From Aegilops tauschii subsp. strangulata (taxonomy: Eukaryota > Streptophyta > Magnoliopsida > Poales > Poaceae): 64,000 nt of DNA. The DNA lies in contig NC_053035.3 of NCBI RefSeq assembly GCF_002575655.3, positions 500,122,601 to 500,186,600 of the forward strand. Reading direction: 5' to 3'. The notes below the pieces were generated by a model, which worked only from the letters and a program-made list of their open reading frames with translations, was not told the origin of the DNA and made no database searches. Of this stretch, positions 36,424 through 48,883 are shown one piece after another; position 1 is the stretch's first letter; every line of letters begins with the position of its first letter. A program made the position numbers and the translations under genes.

Positions 36424-37085
36424 CTCGACTGCTCTCTTGGCTCGGCGGCTGACTGGCCACAGACAAAGTGAATCAGAGGTTAGTTGGTGTCATAAATAAA
36501 GAGATCCAAAAAAATTAACTGGTGGCGATTGGTCTGTTACCTGATTGGTCTGCCGTGCGCCCCTGCCGAGGAGGTCGCAGATTGCCCGGCAGGCAGCCGG
36601 AGGCGGTCAGGGGAGAAGGGATACGGCGGGGAGGACACAGATCTGGGTGCTATCTCTGTGTGAAGCAAGAGTTAGTTGGTGTAAATGAAGAGTTAGATGC
36701 AGGCTGTGGTCGATGTGTTACCTGATGTGGCGGAGGAAGCAGGTCGGGAGGCACCTCACGGATGAAGGACAGGAGGCGGACTGGGATTAGGCGGAGGCGA
36801 GCCGGAGCCGTCCAGGGGAGGACGCGGATCTGGCACCGGCGGGGAGTGCCGGCGGCACCGGCGACGGGAGTAGCAACGAGCAACGGAGCAAGGAGATGAG
36901 GAGGTAGGGGCGGCGGGAGCGGCGGAACCCTAGACGAGTGGGGAGCGCTGGAAGTGAGGACTGAGGAGTGATAAGGACACGGGAGTATTTCTGTGCAGAG
37001 CTCGACGACCAGCGAGGACCGACGAAGAGGCCCGGGACTGTTCAGAGGTTGACGACGACGACTAAGGACAGATGCCCCGTGAACC
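36424..37085 (-). promoter_or_regulatory. Likely 5' untranslated region (two introns) and promoter of the CNL gene
   Basis: On the minus strand, CAG|GTAACA donors occur at 36721 and 36540, with acceptors TTCACACAG| before 36655 and GGCCAG| before 36452. This would give a leader of three exons joined before the ATG at 36423. The region 36720-37000 is GC-rich, as in grass leaders. It is inferred from splice motifs only. Confidence 0.4.
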
Positions 37086-37099
37086 AGGCCCACAACCAC

Positions 37100-38300
37100 A
37101 CGTTATCACGCACGGCCCAGCCCAGCCCAGTCCAGCCCACGCACTAAAATAAACTACAAATAAATCACGTAAGCACATACTGCAGTGTACCCATGGTTTT
37201 CGCTTTCACACTAAAATATTAACCTTTCTTCAAAATACTTCAGTCATTTCAGTTGTACCCAAGAATTCAAATATTTTTATTTTTATTTTAAATATTCTTT
37301 AGTAGGTGCTGAAATATTTCTGAAAGTGAAATCTAAAACCACAGGTGTAACATAATTTTTTTTCTTGAGAAAGATCGATGTACGGTAGGTCCCATGGTTC
37401 CTTCCTTGGCTTAGCTATTTTCTGCTCTTGATCCGGCATTGGTCTTTGGTTCGGCCATATTATTTGCGCTTTATAAATATTTTACTTCTTGCGGAAGCAA
37501 ACCTATGCCTCCATCAAATTCTGAACTAGGGTTCTAACAACAGTGTCGAGATACCGGCGTCGCGGGTCTATTCTATGCTAGTTATACCTCCGAGTTAAGT
37601 GAGATACCGGCGTCGTGGATCTATTGTACCTTCAGCTTCAGGCTGATATATCATGTATGTACACCTGCACACTTCAGTCTTAGAGAGATCAATTAACATA
37701 GACACAAGGCTGCCCAATTTGATCAAGTCCCAGTTCTTGAAATTACTCCCATCACACACATCTGCAGTTGTTGTGTACATAATTAACCCCAACCAAGCTG
37801 CTACTACATCACAAGTTAATCACATGGGTACACTAAATGTTAGTGCTAATAAGAAGCTTTTCACCAACAAATCAAATACTACTTATCAAGTCAGATAAGT
37901 CAGAAACACAACAGTCATATTTCCTCATAAACTGAATTAGAACTGCCATTTTCAATTGCAGTTGAATTTTCATAACTGACTGGCATGAAACACCATTTTT
38001 GCCTTTCGGTAACTTAACACCCGCCAAAGTCTGAACTTTTCTTCAGCAATGCAAACCAATGCAAAGTCTAGCGTACAATGCATTACAAACTTAGCATACT
38101 ACCACATCAGATGGTTATATCAGCATGATGCCGCACAAAATGTCTTCAGGATGACTAAAAAAATGTGCACTAACCAACCACACAGACCACATCTTGTGAT
38201 AATATATCTCCTTTTTTTGTATTATACTTTCCATAGCCGGGTTTTTCTTTTTTTGTTGTGTTTTTTTGGACTTTTTTATTTCTTTTGTTTTTTTCTGTTT
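37100..38300. other. Intergenic stretch with a small piece shared with the LOG 3' UTR
   Basis: 37528-37566 ('agggttctaacaacagtgtc' and following) matches 2634-2672. A 25-bp unit GAGATACCGGCGTCG.GG.TC recurs at 37548 and 37598. No gene was recognised. Confidence 0.5.
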
Positions 38301-38700
38301 CTTTTCTTTCATATCATTTCCCTTTTTCTTTATACTTTTTTTCAAAATGCACAATTTTCTCAAGTTGATGAACTTTTTTCAATTTTGATGCATTTTTTTC
38401 AAAATCGACGGACTTTTTTTCAAACCAATGAACTTTTTCAGTTAATTTTTTTTAAATACGATGAATTTTCCAAAATTGATGAAACTTTTAAAAAATTCAA
38501 TGATCTTTTTTTAAATTGATAAACTTTTCATATTTGATGAACTTTTTTTTAAAATTTGATGAACTTTTTAAAATTAATGATTTTTTTTTCAAATTAATGA
38601 ACTCTTTAAAAATCTGTGATTTTTTTTTCAATTCACTATTTTTTTTCCTTTTTTGCGGTTGTTTTTTCTTTTTTTATATATTTTTTCAAATGCTATCGAG
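38300..38700. repeat. AT-rich low-complexity stretch (GATGAACTTTTT words)
   Basis: Repeated variants of 'gatgaacttttttcaaa' without a fixed period. It is not coding. Confidence 0.6.
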
Positions 38701-39421
38701 CGAACCATGGGGAAATAAAATGCCAAATCTACATGGGCTGGCCCAGCAGAGTAGGCGAGTGGGTGCCTGGGAGTTTCCGTGGTGCTTGAAGCGTCTGGTC
38801 TGGCTTGACCTACGGCGGGGCGTGCATGCGACATGTGCGTGAATGGTCTATCAAAATCAGGTATGTTGCCTTGCAGGGGCATAACTTGGTCCTCCTCTCG
38901 CACTTGCGTCGCCACCGTAGTCCACTCCATGCCGAACACGGATGTGCATTGGCGAAAGGGAGAGCAGGTCTCCGAAATATCTCACCCTTGTGATCCCGCA
39001 CCAGGGGAGGGCGAATATAGTTTTTAGGAAGCGCTCCGTGCGACTGCTCAAAATCGTCAAGACAGGAAGTCTTCCACCAAGTTTTGGCGCTGCTGCGCGC
39101 CGTCGTCACCACCAACATCATCATCAATAACATCGCCGCCCCTGCAGCAGCCACAACAACTTCATCTAGGAACGATCAGTACATGCACCGTGATCTTCTC
39201 TTGTCTCTAATTATGATAGTTGTTGCATGTGCGATGGTGTTGTTTCGGTCATCTAGTATGCTAGAGCTTTACATGCTAATTAGTTATGAATTATTTAATA
39301 AAATTGATCATGAATTTTCCTAATATTCCAGCAGTCACAAGGCTTGTCCATGATCTCATCAAAGTCAGGACCGCCTTGCTCGTTCTTATTCTGCGAGTAG
39401 AAGTGCCGGGGTGTCCACGCC
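38701..39421. other. Stretch with no supported gene
   Basis: Overlapping frames occur on both strands (38800-39150). None resembles a known family, and none shows convincing splice structure. Confidence 0.4.
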
Positions 39422-40560
39422 ATGACAGGGTTCATTGTTTTTTGCTTGGCCACCCACGCTTCCTTGCCAAATGACACATCAGACGAGGTCATTGAGAAGC
39501 TTCGGCAAAAGAAAGAACCAAATGAATGCAATGATGATCTTACGAAGATTAGACATGTGAAAAGGGTAACTGTGCTATTATCCAAGAAAGGTTTACAGGA
39601 AGCATTTGGTGTGATTCTGCCGCAATGGACGAGGATGGTGAAGCATGAGGACGGTGTAAGACTGCTGGAGTGTCCTAATTTGGGATTTGACAGTGTCGGT
39701 GATCATCCTCCCTCGATCTCCGTTGCAAAGTGCGACGGCGACCTTCACTATTCGGAGTTGCTGGCGGCGAGTGGCTCTTGTTGCGGCTTGACTGTCTGCT
39801 TGTGCGAACATGGCCTTCACTTGCGTGGCAGCTCACGTCAAGACCATGCTATGCATGTTAGTTGCTGGGGCTGTGGAAAGTGGTGGCGACATCACAGCTG
39901 ATGTCAAGTGATGGTTGGTGCAGATATGGTTGCTGTTGTAGATTGTGATCACTGGCTTGATCGCTTCGGAGTTTTTCTTTTTCTTTTTGCCCCACTAAGG
40001 CATAGCTTCGGTCATGTGTGACGTTGCTAGTTGTCGGTGTGTGGTTTTTTGGTGTCGGTTGGGGTTAGCTGTCTGCATCCTATCTATGCAGAGGTCGGGT
40101 GTGTGCTCACTGTGTTTGTATCACTTGATGCTTTATTTTGAGCTAATAAAATCCACCCTTTGCCAAAAAAAGGAAGCATTTGGTGACTGAAAGACTTGCT
40201 ACTACCCTAGCTATAGGTAAGAGTTGGCTGTTTTATATAGCACATATGTGGAACTAAATATGTTGTACGAGATGGATAAGATTCATTTCCTTTTTACATT
40301 GTTCAACGTATTTGTTCACCCTTTATCTAAAAAAAATGTATTTGTGGCATGTTTTATTTTTGACTTCCCCTGATTCTATATGCAGGCCCTGTGATTGTCA
40401 GAAGCTGGAGCTGTTCCATTTTCAGAACGCCAGCATCATCTCAAGGGCTGCAGAACAGAGTTCAACGTTTGCAGGCAATATGTGGTTTTCAGAGTCGCGG
40501 CAACAATGAATGTTACACAGGATTCGCTGAAATCCAGCACTGCACCTATGATAGGTTTGA
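39422..40560 (+). pseudogene. Remnant of an unidentified multi-exon gene, broken by a retroposed insertion
   Basis: Exon-like blocks are 39422-39565 (reads SLPNDTSDEVIEKLRQKKE and LTKIRHVKR, then GTAACT), a small exon at 39603-39611 continued at 40186-40216 (HLVTERLATTLAIG, then GTAAGA), and a block from 40386 (after TGCAG) with PVIVRSWSCSIFRTPASSQG. Phases are compatible if the acceptor is CAGGAAG|CAT. The small exon is interrupted by the 560-bp insertion at 39612-40171. I do not recognise the protein, and the opposite strand of 39340-39560 is also open, so the coding strand is not certain. Confidence 0.45.
39612..40171 (+). mobile_element. 5'-truncated retroposed element with A-tail and 14-bp TSD
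   Basis: GGAAGCATTTGGTG occurs at 39598-39611 and 40172-40185. The insert ends '..taataaaatccaccctttgcc' plus seven A, typical of a LINE or retroposed transcript 3' end. No domain was recognised in 560 bp. Confidence 0.85.
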
Positions 40561-40725
40561 GGAAAAACTTTTAATTATGAATTCAGTTCTTGTAGCTGTT
40601 TGGAAGCCATACCCAGTGTTCAGGCGACGTATTTCTTTATTTTGTTTGCTGTCACTTTGGTTGATTTCCACTGCCTGAGACGTGAGCCATGCATCGCGTC
40701 AAGCTTGGAAATCAAAGTGTTGTTA

Positions 40726-40864
40726 AGCCCTGTTCGGAGTCCCTCCATTCAGCTGCTCCACTCCGGAAGCAAGGTGGAGCTGCAGTTAAACAGTACGGAG
40801 CTGCAGTCCATCCACTCTGCAGCTCCTCGTATTTTGAGGAGCTGATGGGTTGCCGAACACTGCC
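40726..40864. mobile_element. Possible Tourist/PIF-Harbinger-like MITE
   Basis: TTA flanks both ends (40723-40725 and 40865-40867). Ends AGCCCTGTTCGG and CCGAACACTGCC are imperfect inverted repeats. The interior is rich in GGAGCTGCAG/CTGCAGCTCC palindromic words. Confidence 0.6.
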
Positions 40865-40869
40865 TTAGT

Positions 40870-41403
40870 TGCTTTGTTTTCTTTCAACATGTACAAGACA
40901 TTTTGGTCTGTAATTAAGCGGGGATTACTTCCACAAGTGGAATCTCTGAAGATTGCGTGGCATGTAAGCGGGCTGAAAACATGACTGACGTGGCAGGGTG
41001 GCGGCTGTTCGGTGATGAATGTGCATGTTATGTAATGTATTTTTTTTTCCGTCCATCACTTTTTCAGTTTCTTCTTAGTTTGGCTAGAAACAGTATGAAG
41101 CTAGAATGGGCCAAAAGGCAGGGACATCGTATCTTGTGGTGGCAACAATATATTTTCTCAAGGAAAGAAACATAGTAGGTACTGAACCACGATCCTTGCT
41201 GCCCTTTTGTTGTGTGTTGCTGTCATTACTGAGGCATCAGAGGGAGAGGCAGAAATACAAACTCCCCCTTGCTGTTTGTTTGTTTACCCCATGGAAAAAA
41301 TTGCCAAACTGCGCAGTTCCTGATGATAGGCTAGCTAAACTGTTGTTAGAACTTTATAGGGGGTAATCTGCAATTCTGCATCCACTGGGCAGTGCAATTC
41401 TCA
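40870..41403. other. Stretch with no supported gene
   Basis: Ordinary mixed-composition DNA between the putative MITE and the copia fragment. Short frames only. Confidence 0.4.
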
Positions 41404-43752
41404 TGGTGATCGCGCCTCATCCCCAAGCCGCCGCCGCCGCCACTAGGATGTCTTTTGCCGCGTCCACTCTCTTCGGCTACATTTACGCGGACACGCCGGC
41501 TTCCTTCACCCATATGCAGCCGGCCCCACGAATGGCCGGCGGCCACGCTCCGCCTGCCCTGGTTCAGCCCTTCGGCGGCTTCACCACGTCGCAGGCTTTT
41601 CCGGCGGGCCATCCGGCCAACTTCGCCGTGCCGCCGCAGCCGGCCGGTGCCGGCTCCGCTCGCCCCGCCGATGGCCAGCGGCCACGCTCTGCCCGCTTGG
41701 TACATGGACTCGGGCGCCACCGCCCACATGACATCTCATCCCGGTATTCTAACCTCCTTCACTCCGGTTCATACTCCTACTCGCATCATCGTTGGTAACA
41801 GCTTCTCTTTACCTATCACACATGTTGGTCGTACTTCATTTTCTTCCACATCTACGCCTATCACCATGTCTAATGTTCTTGTTTCTCCTGATTTAGTTAC
41901 GAACCTTGTATCTGCTCGTCGTCTTGCTCGTGAGAATCCCATTACCGTTGAATTTGATGATGTCGGTTTTTTGTGTGAAGGACGCCCGTACTCGGATGGT
42001 CCTTCACTGATGCGATAGTCCTGACGAGCTCTACCCGGTGCACTCCTCCGCCACCGCCACTGCCTCCACCACCACCCCAGTCGCCCTCGCCACAGGTATC
42101 GACCTTTGGCATGCTCGTTTGGGACACCCGAACCCACCACTTTGCATCAAATTCTTAAGAGTTTTTCATTCTCATGCAATAAGATCAATGACCATACTTG
42201 TGAGGCTTGTCGTCTTGGCAAGTACGTTCGTCTTCCCTTCAGTGCGTCTACAAATATTTCCACTTTTCCGTTTCAGTTAATCCATAGTGATGTTCGGACA
42301 TCCCTGATTGCAAGCAACACGGGTTATCTTTATTATTTGGTGATCTTAGACGACTTTTCTCATTATGTGTGGACATTTCCTCATCGTCGCAAGTCCGATG
42401 CACTTGCCACACTCACCGCGTTTCACACGTACGTCACCACACAATTCGGTCGTCCCATCCTTACTCTCCAAACTGATAATGGAGAAGAATTTGACAACGT
42501 TGCTGTTCGCAACCTTCTTGCTACATACATATTTCGTCTCACTTGCCCCTACACGTCCCAACAAAATGGCCGTGCCGAGCGTATCCTACGCACTCTTAAC
42601 GACTGCGTACGCACGTTGCTTTTTCACTCCAACGTGCCTCCCCGGTTTTGGCCGACACTCTCGCCACCGCCACTCTCCTCATCAACATCTGCCCATGCTG
42701 GAACTATGCTCCCCATCATCTTCTCTTTGGTGCACCTCCGTCTTATGATGGTCTTCGCATCTTCGGGTGTCTCTGTTATCCTAGCACAGCGTCCACCACT
42801 CCTCACAAAACTTGCCCCACGATCTGTCCCTTGCATCTTCCTCGGCTACCCTCCCAACACCAAAGGTTACCGGTGCTATGATCCAGTGTACCATCGCGTG
42901 TACACCTCGCGGCGCGTGTACTTTGATGAGTTGGTTTTCCCATTTCAGCAGGTACCACCCTTTGTCGCGGCTTTGCGGACCCTCGCGCCGCACCCTCCTC
43001 CTGGCATGGCCCTCGGCCGTGACCCGCCCCTGCCCTAACACTTGGCGGGCCGTCGCCCTCGCTGAGCCCTGCCCCGCCTGCCTCGGTTGCCTCCTCACCG
43101 AGCCGCGCCCCGTTGGATGCCTCTGGCCCAATCGGCCCCTCGGCCGCGACCCTGTCTGACCCACCGGCCTCGGGCGCTGCTGCCTCGAGCTCAGCGGCTT
43201 CAGGCGCGGCTGCCTCGGGCATGGCGGGCGCGGCCCCCGACCCGGCTGTTGCCTCGGGCGTGGCCCCCGACCCGGCTGCCGCCTCGGGCGCGGTCCCCTC
43301 TGCCTCCATCTCCTCGGATGACGATGGCCCCGCCGCCGTGCCTTCCGCGGTCGCTCCGCCCCGGTCGGGAGTGGTGACCAGGGCTCGCACCGGGACCTTC
43401 CAGCCAAGCACGCACTACACCTCCGACGAGTATGCGTGTGTCGCTGCGACTCGACACCATCCCCTCTGCCTTCCTCCGCTCGCGTAGCCCTTCGGGATCC
43501 GAACTGGCTTGCCACGATGCGTGAGGAGTTCGATGCCCTTCAGCGCAACTGTACGTGGCAGCTTGTTCCGCGACCCCCTCACGCCAATGTTATCACTGGC
43601 AAGTGGATGTTTCGCCACAAGACACGCCCCGACGGTTCTCTCAAGCGCTACAAGGTGCGATGAGTGGTGCGTGGTTTTCGAGAGCGCGCCGGCGTGGACT
43701 TCACCGACACCTTCACCCCGGTTGTCAAGTCGGGCACGATTCGCACCGTGCT
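41404..43752 (+). pseudogene. Degenerate Ty1/copia polyprotein fragment, cut by a CACTA
   Basis: Protease reads AWYMDSGATAHMTSHPG. The pre-integrase zinc finger has LWHARLGHP..CEACRLGKYVRLPFS. The integrase core has LIHSDVRTS, YLVILDDFSHYVWTFP and TLQTDNGEEFDN. After about 42650 the frame changes (CPCWNYAPHHLLFGAPPS) and changes back (PCIFLGYPPNTKGYRCYDP). The RT start reads DPNWLATMREEFDALQRNCT and WMFRHKTRPDGSLKRYK, then a stop, then GVDFTDTFTPVVKSGTIRTV, where it is cut at 43752. gag and the 5' LTR are not recognisable. Confidence 0.88.
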
Positions 43753-45104
43753 CACTACAAAAAAAAGACACATCCGTGACATTTTGGGCCGAACGAATTT
43801 TTTTCTGTCATACATATGACACTTCTATGACGATAATTGTGACAAAACCCGGTATCATCATAGATGTGGTGGGCTCCTACTTCTATGACAAAAAATCATG
43901 ACAGAAAATAGGCTTTTTGAAGGAAATATGCCCTAGAGGCAATAATAAAGTTATTATTTATTTCCTTATATCATGATAAATGTTTATTATTCATGCTAGA
44001 ATTGTATTAACCGGAAACATGATACATGTGTGAATACATAGACAAAGAGAGTGTCACTAGTATGCCTCTACTTGACTAGCTCGTTGATCAAAGATGGTTG
44101 TGTTTCCTAGCCATAGACATGAGTTGTCATTTGATTAACAGGATCATATCATTAGGAGAATGATGTGATTGACTTGACCCATCCCGTGAGCTTAGCACAC
44201 GATCGTTTAGTATTCTGCTATTGCTTTCTTCATGACTTATACATATTCCTATGACTATGAGATTATGCAACTCCCGTTTACCGGAGGAACACTTTGTGTG
44301 CTACCAAACGTACAACGTAACTGGGTGATTATAAAGGTGCTCTACAGGTGTCTCCGAAGGTACTTGTTGGGTTGGCGTATTTCGAGATTAGGATTTGTCA
44401 CTCCGATTGTCGGAGAGGTATCTCTGGGCCCACTCGGTAATGCACATCACTTAAGCCTTGCAAGCATTGCAACTAATGAGTTAGTTGCGGGATGATGTAT
44501 TACGGAACGAGTAAAGAGACTTGCCGGTAACGAGATTGAACTAGGTATTGAGATACCGACGATCGAATCTCGGGCAAGTAACATACCGATGACAAAGGGA
44601 ACAATGTATGTTGTTATGCGGTTTGACCGATAAAGATCTTCATAAAATATGTGGGAGCCAATATGAGCATTCAGGTTTCGCTATTGGTTATTGACCGAAG
44701 ACGTGTCTCGGTCATGTCTACATAGTTCTCGAACCCGTAGGGTCCGCACGCTTAAAGTTCGATGACGGTTATATTATGAGTTTATGTGTTTTGATGTACC
44801 GAAGGTAGTTCAGAGTCCCGGATGAGATCGGGGACATGACGAGGAGTCTCGAAATGGCCGAGATGTAAAGATCGATATATTGGACGACTATATTCGGACT
44901 TCGGAAAGGTTCCGAGTGATTCGGGTATTTATCGGAGTACCAGAGAGTTACGGGAATTCGCCGGGAAGAAGTATTGGGCCTTATTGGGCCATACGGGAAT
45001 AGAGGAGAGAGGCCAAAAGGAAGGAGGCATGCACCCCCCATCTGGTCCGAATTGGACAAGGGGTGCAACCCCCTTTTCCTTCTCCCTCTCCCCCTCTTTC
45101 CTTC

Positions 45105-48100
45105 TGTGACGCCCCCGATTTGACCGTACACTAATCATGCACGCAAATGTGTACGATCACGATCAGGGACTCACGGGAAGATATCACAACACAACTCTAC
45201 AACATAAATAAGTCATACAAGCATTATAATACAAGCCAGGGGCGTCGAGGGCTCGAATACAAGTGCTCGATCATAGACGAGTCAGCGGAAGCAACAATAT
45301 CTGAGTACAGACATAAGTTAAACAAGTATGCCTTAAGAAGGCTAGCACAAAAGTAGCAACGATCGAAAAGGCAAGGCCTCCTGCCTGGGACCTCCTAACT
45401 ACTCCTGGTCGTCGTCAGCGGCCTGCACGTAGTAGTAGGCACCTCCAGTGTCGTAGGTGTCGTCGTCGACGATGGCGTCTGGCTCCTGAACTCCAGCATC
45501 TGGTTGCGACAATCCGGTATAGAAAGGGGAAAAGAGGGAGAAAAGCAACCGTGAGTACTCATCCAAAGTACTCGCAAGCAAGGAGCTACACTACATATGC
45601 ATGGGTATATGTGTAAAGAGGCATATCAGTGGACTGAACTGCAGAATGCCGGAATAAGAGGGGGATAGCTAGCCCTGTCGAAGACTACGCTTCTGGACAT
45701 CTCCATCTTGCAGCATGTAGAAGAGAGAAGATTGAAGTCCTCCAAGTAGCATCGCATAGCATAAACCTACCCGGCAATCCCCTCCTCGTCGCCCTGTTAG
45801 AGAGCGATCACCGGGTTGTATCTGGCACTTGGAAGGGTGTATTTTATTCAGTATCCAGTTCTAGTTGTCATAAGCTCAAGGTACAACTCCGGGTCGTCCT
45901 TTTACCGAGGGACACGGCTATTCGAATAGATAAACTTCCCTGCAGGGGTGCACCACATAACCCAACACGCTCGATCCCATTTGGCCGGACACACTTTTCT
46001 GGGTCATGCCCGGCCTCGTAAGATCAACACGTCGCAGCCCCACCTAGGCTCAACAGAGAGGTCAGCACGCCGGTCTAAACCTATGCACGCAGGGGTCTGG
46101 GCCCATCGCCCTATGCACACCTGCACGTTGCGAACGCGGCCGCGAGCAGACCTAGCAACCCACACGATCACGGCGGTTACGTCAAAGCGGTCCAACACGG
46201 CGCGCGCCACTCAGTCGCTGACGTCAAAAGAGCTTCGGCTGATACCACGACGTCAGGATACCCATAACTACTCCCACGTAGATGGTTAGTGCGTATAGAC
46301 CAAATGGCCAGACTCAGATCAAATACCAAGATCTCGTTAAGCGTGTTAAGTATCCGCGAACGCCGACCAGGGCCAGGCCCACCTCTCACCTAGGCGGTCT
46401 CAACCTGCCCTGTCGCTCCGCCACAAAGATCCACTTGCGGGTACTCCTACGAGCCGACCCGACTTTAGTCATCACATGTGTCATGTATTTAATATATAAG
46501 TATATACCCATGATCACCGCCCAGGTGATCACGGCCCGATAGTATAGCACAGCAGACGGACAAGAATGTAGGGCCACTAATGGAAATCTAGCATCCTATA
46601 CTAAGCATGTAGGATTGCAGGTAAAGGTATCAACAGTAGTAGCAAGGATAGGCTATGCATCAGAATAGGATATCGAAAAGCAGTAACATGCTACACTACT
46701 CTAATGCCAGCAGTATAGAGGAGAGTAGGCGATATCTGGTGATCAAGGGGGGGGCTTGCCTGATTGCTCTGGCAAGTAGGAGGGGTCGTCGACTCCGTAG
46801 TCGAACTGGGCAGCAGCAGTGTCGGTCTCGTAGTCTACCGGAGAGAAGAGGGGGAAGAAACAGTAAATACAATACAAACATAAGCATGACGATGCGTGAC
46901 ATGACAATGAGCGGTGCTAGGGGTGTCCTAACGCGACAGTAGGTGGTACCGGGGAAGGGGGGAACATCCGGGAGGTATTCCCGATGTTTCGCGTTTTCGG
47001 ACAGACGGATCGGAGGGGGAAAGTTGCTAGTTCGATAGGTTAGGGAGGTGCGGTGGATGAACGGACTGCGTAGTCGGATTCGTCTCGTCGTTCTGAGCAA
47101 CTTTCATATAGAAAACATTTTCATCCGAGTTACGGTTTAAAAGATATGAATTTTCAAAGTTTATTTGAATTTCTGGAATTATTTAATTAACAGAAAAAGG
47201 GATATGACGTCAGCATGACGTAGGAGTGACGTCAGCGGTCAACAGTCCGGGTTGACTGGTCAAACTGACAAGGGGACCCACCTGTCATAGACAGTGGGTT
47301 AACAGAGGATTAAACTAATTAATCTTTAGTTAATTAGCTACTGGGCCCACCTGTCAGTGAGAGATTAATTAAACTAATTATTTTTATTTATAAAACATTT
47401 TCTTTTTTTTTCTTTTTTTAATTTTTGCGGCGGGGCCCGCATGTCAGTGACTGGGCCTGCCCAGTCAGCAGTTGACTGGGTCAACCCAGTCAACTGGGCC
47501 CGTGGGGGCCACTGGCAGTGACCCAGGGGTGGCCCCAGGTGTGCCACGTCGGCGGCCGGCGCCGGAGTATCGCTGGCGACCAAACGCACGGCGGCGCGGC
47601 TCGGGAGGGGCGCGGGTTTCACGTACAGGGGGTCTCCGAGGGCGTGGCTGGGCGCGTTCGACGCGGCTCGACGTCGCGCGTCCAACGGCGGTGGTCGGAG
47701 GGGCTGGAACGGCCGGGGGCGACCGCTACAAGCTCGCCGGCGGCGAGGTGCTACGGGTGCCCGACGGAAGCTACGCTAGAGCGCGCGAACGGCCGAACTA
47801 GCTAGCTAGGTGGGTGCGGCACGGTGCGGTCGGGCTAGCGGGCCAACGCCCGTGACCATTTGGTCACCGGAGACACGCCGGCGGCGAGCTCCGCGGCGTG
47901 GCGTTCGGGCGCGCGCGGGGAAGCAGCTACGGAGCGCGAGCGAGCTAGCGGAGAGGGGGAGGAGGTAGAGGAGCTCACCGCGCGGCGCAAGAAAGGCCTG
48001 TGGGTGCTTAGGAGCAGCAGGTCGTCGCCGGGGAAGAAAGGGGGTCGCCGGCGTCCGAGGTTGAAGGCGAGCTCGGGGAGGCGGTTGCAGTGGCTCCGAG

Positions 48101-48848
48101 CCTCGACGGAGAGGCGGAGGGGGTGTAGTCGAGGGCGGCGACGTCGTACGACACGGCGGGGTGGCGAGTGGGGCACGGTGGCCGCGTGAACGACGGGAAC
48201 GGCGGCGAGCGCCTCGGGCGTGGGGAAGAGGGGAGCGGCGCGGATCCGGGGGAGGGAAGAGGAAGGCGCGGGGGCCGAGAGGGAGAGCGGTGTGAGTGGG
48301 AGAGAGGCCCGATGGAGCGGGGGCCGATGGCGCCCTTATCCTCTCGCGGGGTTCACCGCCGGCGAGGGGGTTCGGCGGCGACGCTCCCCTGTTCCGACCC
48401 GGTCGGGGGAACAGGAAGGGGACGCGGGGGGAGGTGGGCTGGGCCGGGGCGCGGGGCGCGGGTGGCGGCCCAGCTTGGGCCGGGGGGGGGGGGGGGTTTG
48501 GGCCGCGGGTCCAGTGGGGGGGGAGGCCTGCTCTTTTTTTCTTTTGACTGTTTTGTTTTCTGTTTTCTCTTATTTGTTTATTTCCTTTTTTGTTTTATTT
48601 CATTTAAAAGTATTTAGACATTTTATAAAAATGTGATTTCTCCACCATAATTACCAGTGTATTATTTAGAACCCACTGAACATTTTTGTTTGAATTTTTG
48701 AAAACTTTTATTTTCCACTTTTAAATTTAATTGAAGTTTGAACTAGGAGTTTGACAAGGGTGTGGTTCAAATGTGATCTAGCCCTGTTTAGCAATATGAT
48801 TAGCTTAATCACAGGGGGTTACTGTAGCATGATTCTCAAGGTGTTACA
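45105..48848 (-). repeat. 3' LTR of the gypsy element
   Basis: 3744 bp; plus-strand borders TGTGACGCCCCCGA and GGTGTTACA. It contains GC-rich reading frames at 47400-48550 that are present in the other LTR too; they are LTR sequence, not host genes. Confidence 0.95.
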
Positions 48849-48883
48849 AATCTCCTCCACTACAAGAAATCTCGTCCCGAGAT

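Noticed and set aside
36650..37099. 149-residue minus-strand ORF in front of the CNL gene
   Set aside because: Low-complexity Pro/Leu/Ser frame in a GC-rich leader, with no family resemblance and overlapping the candidate spliced leader.
38115..38842. Phe-rich ORFs
   Set aside because: Products of poly-T low-complexity sequence.
42781..43515. 244-residue and 202-residue minus-strand ORFs
   Set aside because: Antisense shadows of the GC-rich linker of the copia polyprotein.
47400..48620. Several GC-rich ORFs of 100-150 residues
   Set aside because: Identical frames recur at 56980-58220 in the other LTR. They are Arg/Gly/Pro-rich compositional frames within an LTR.
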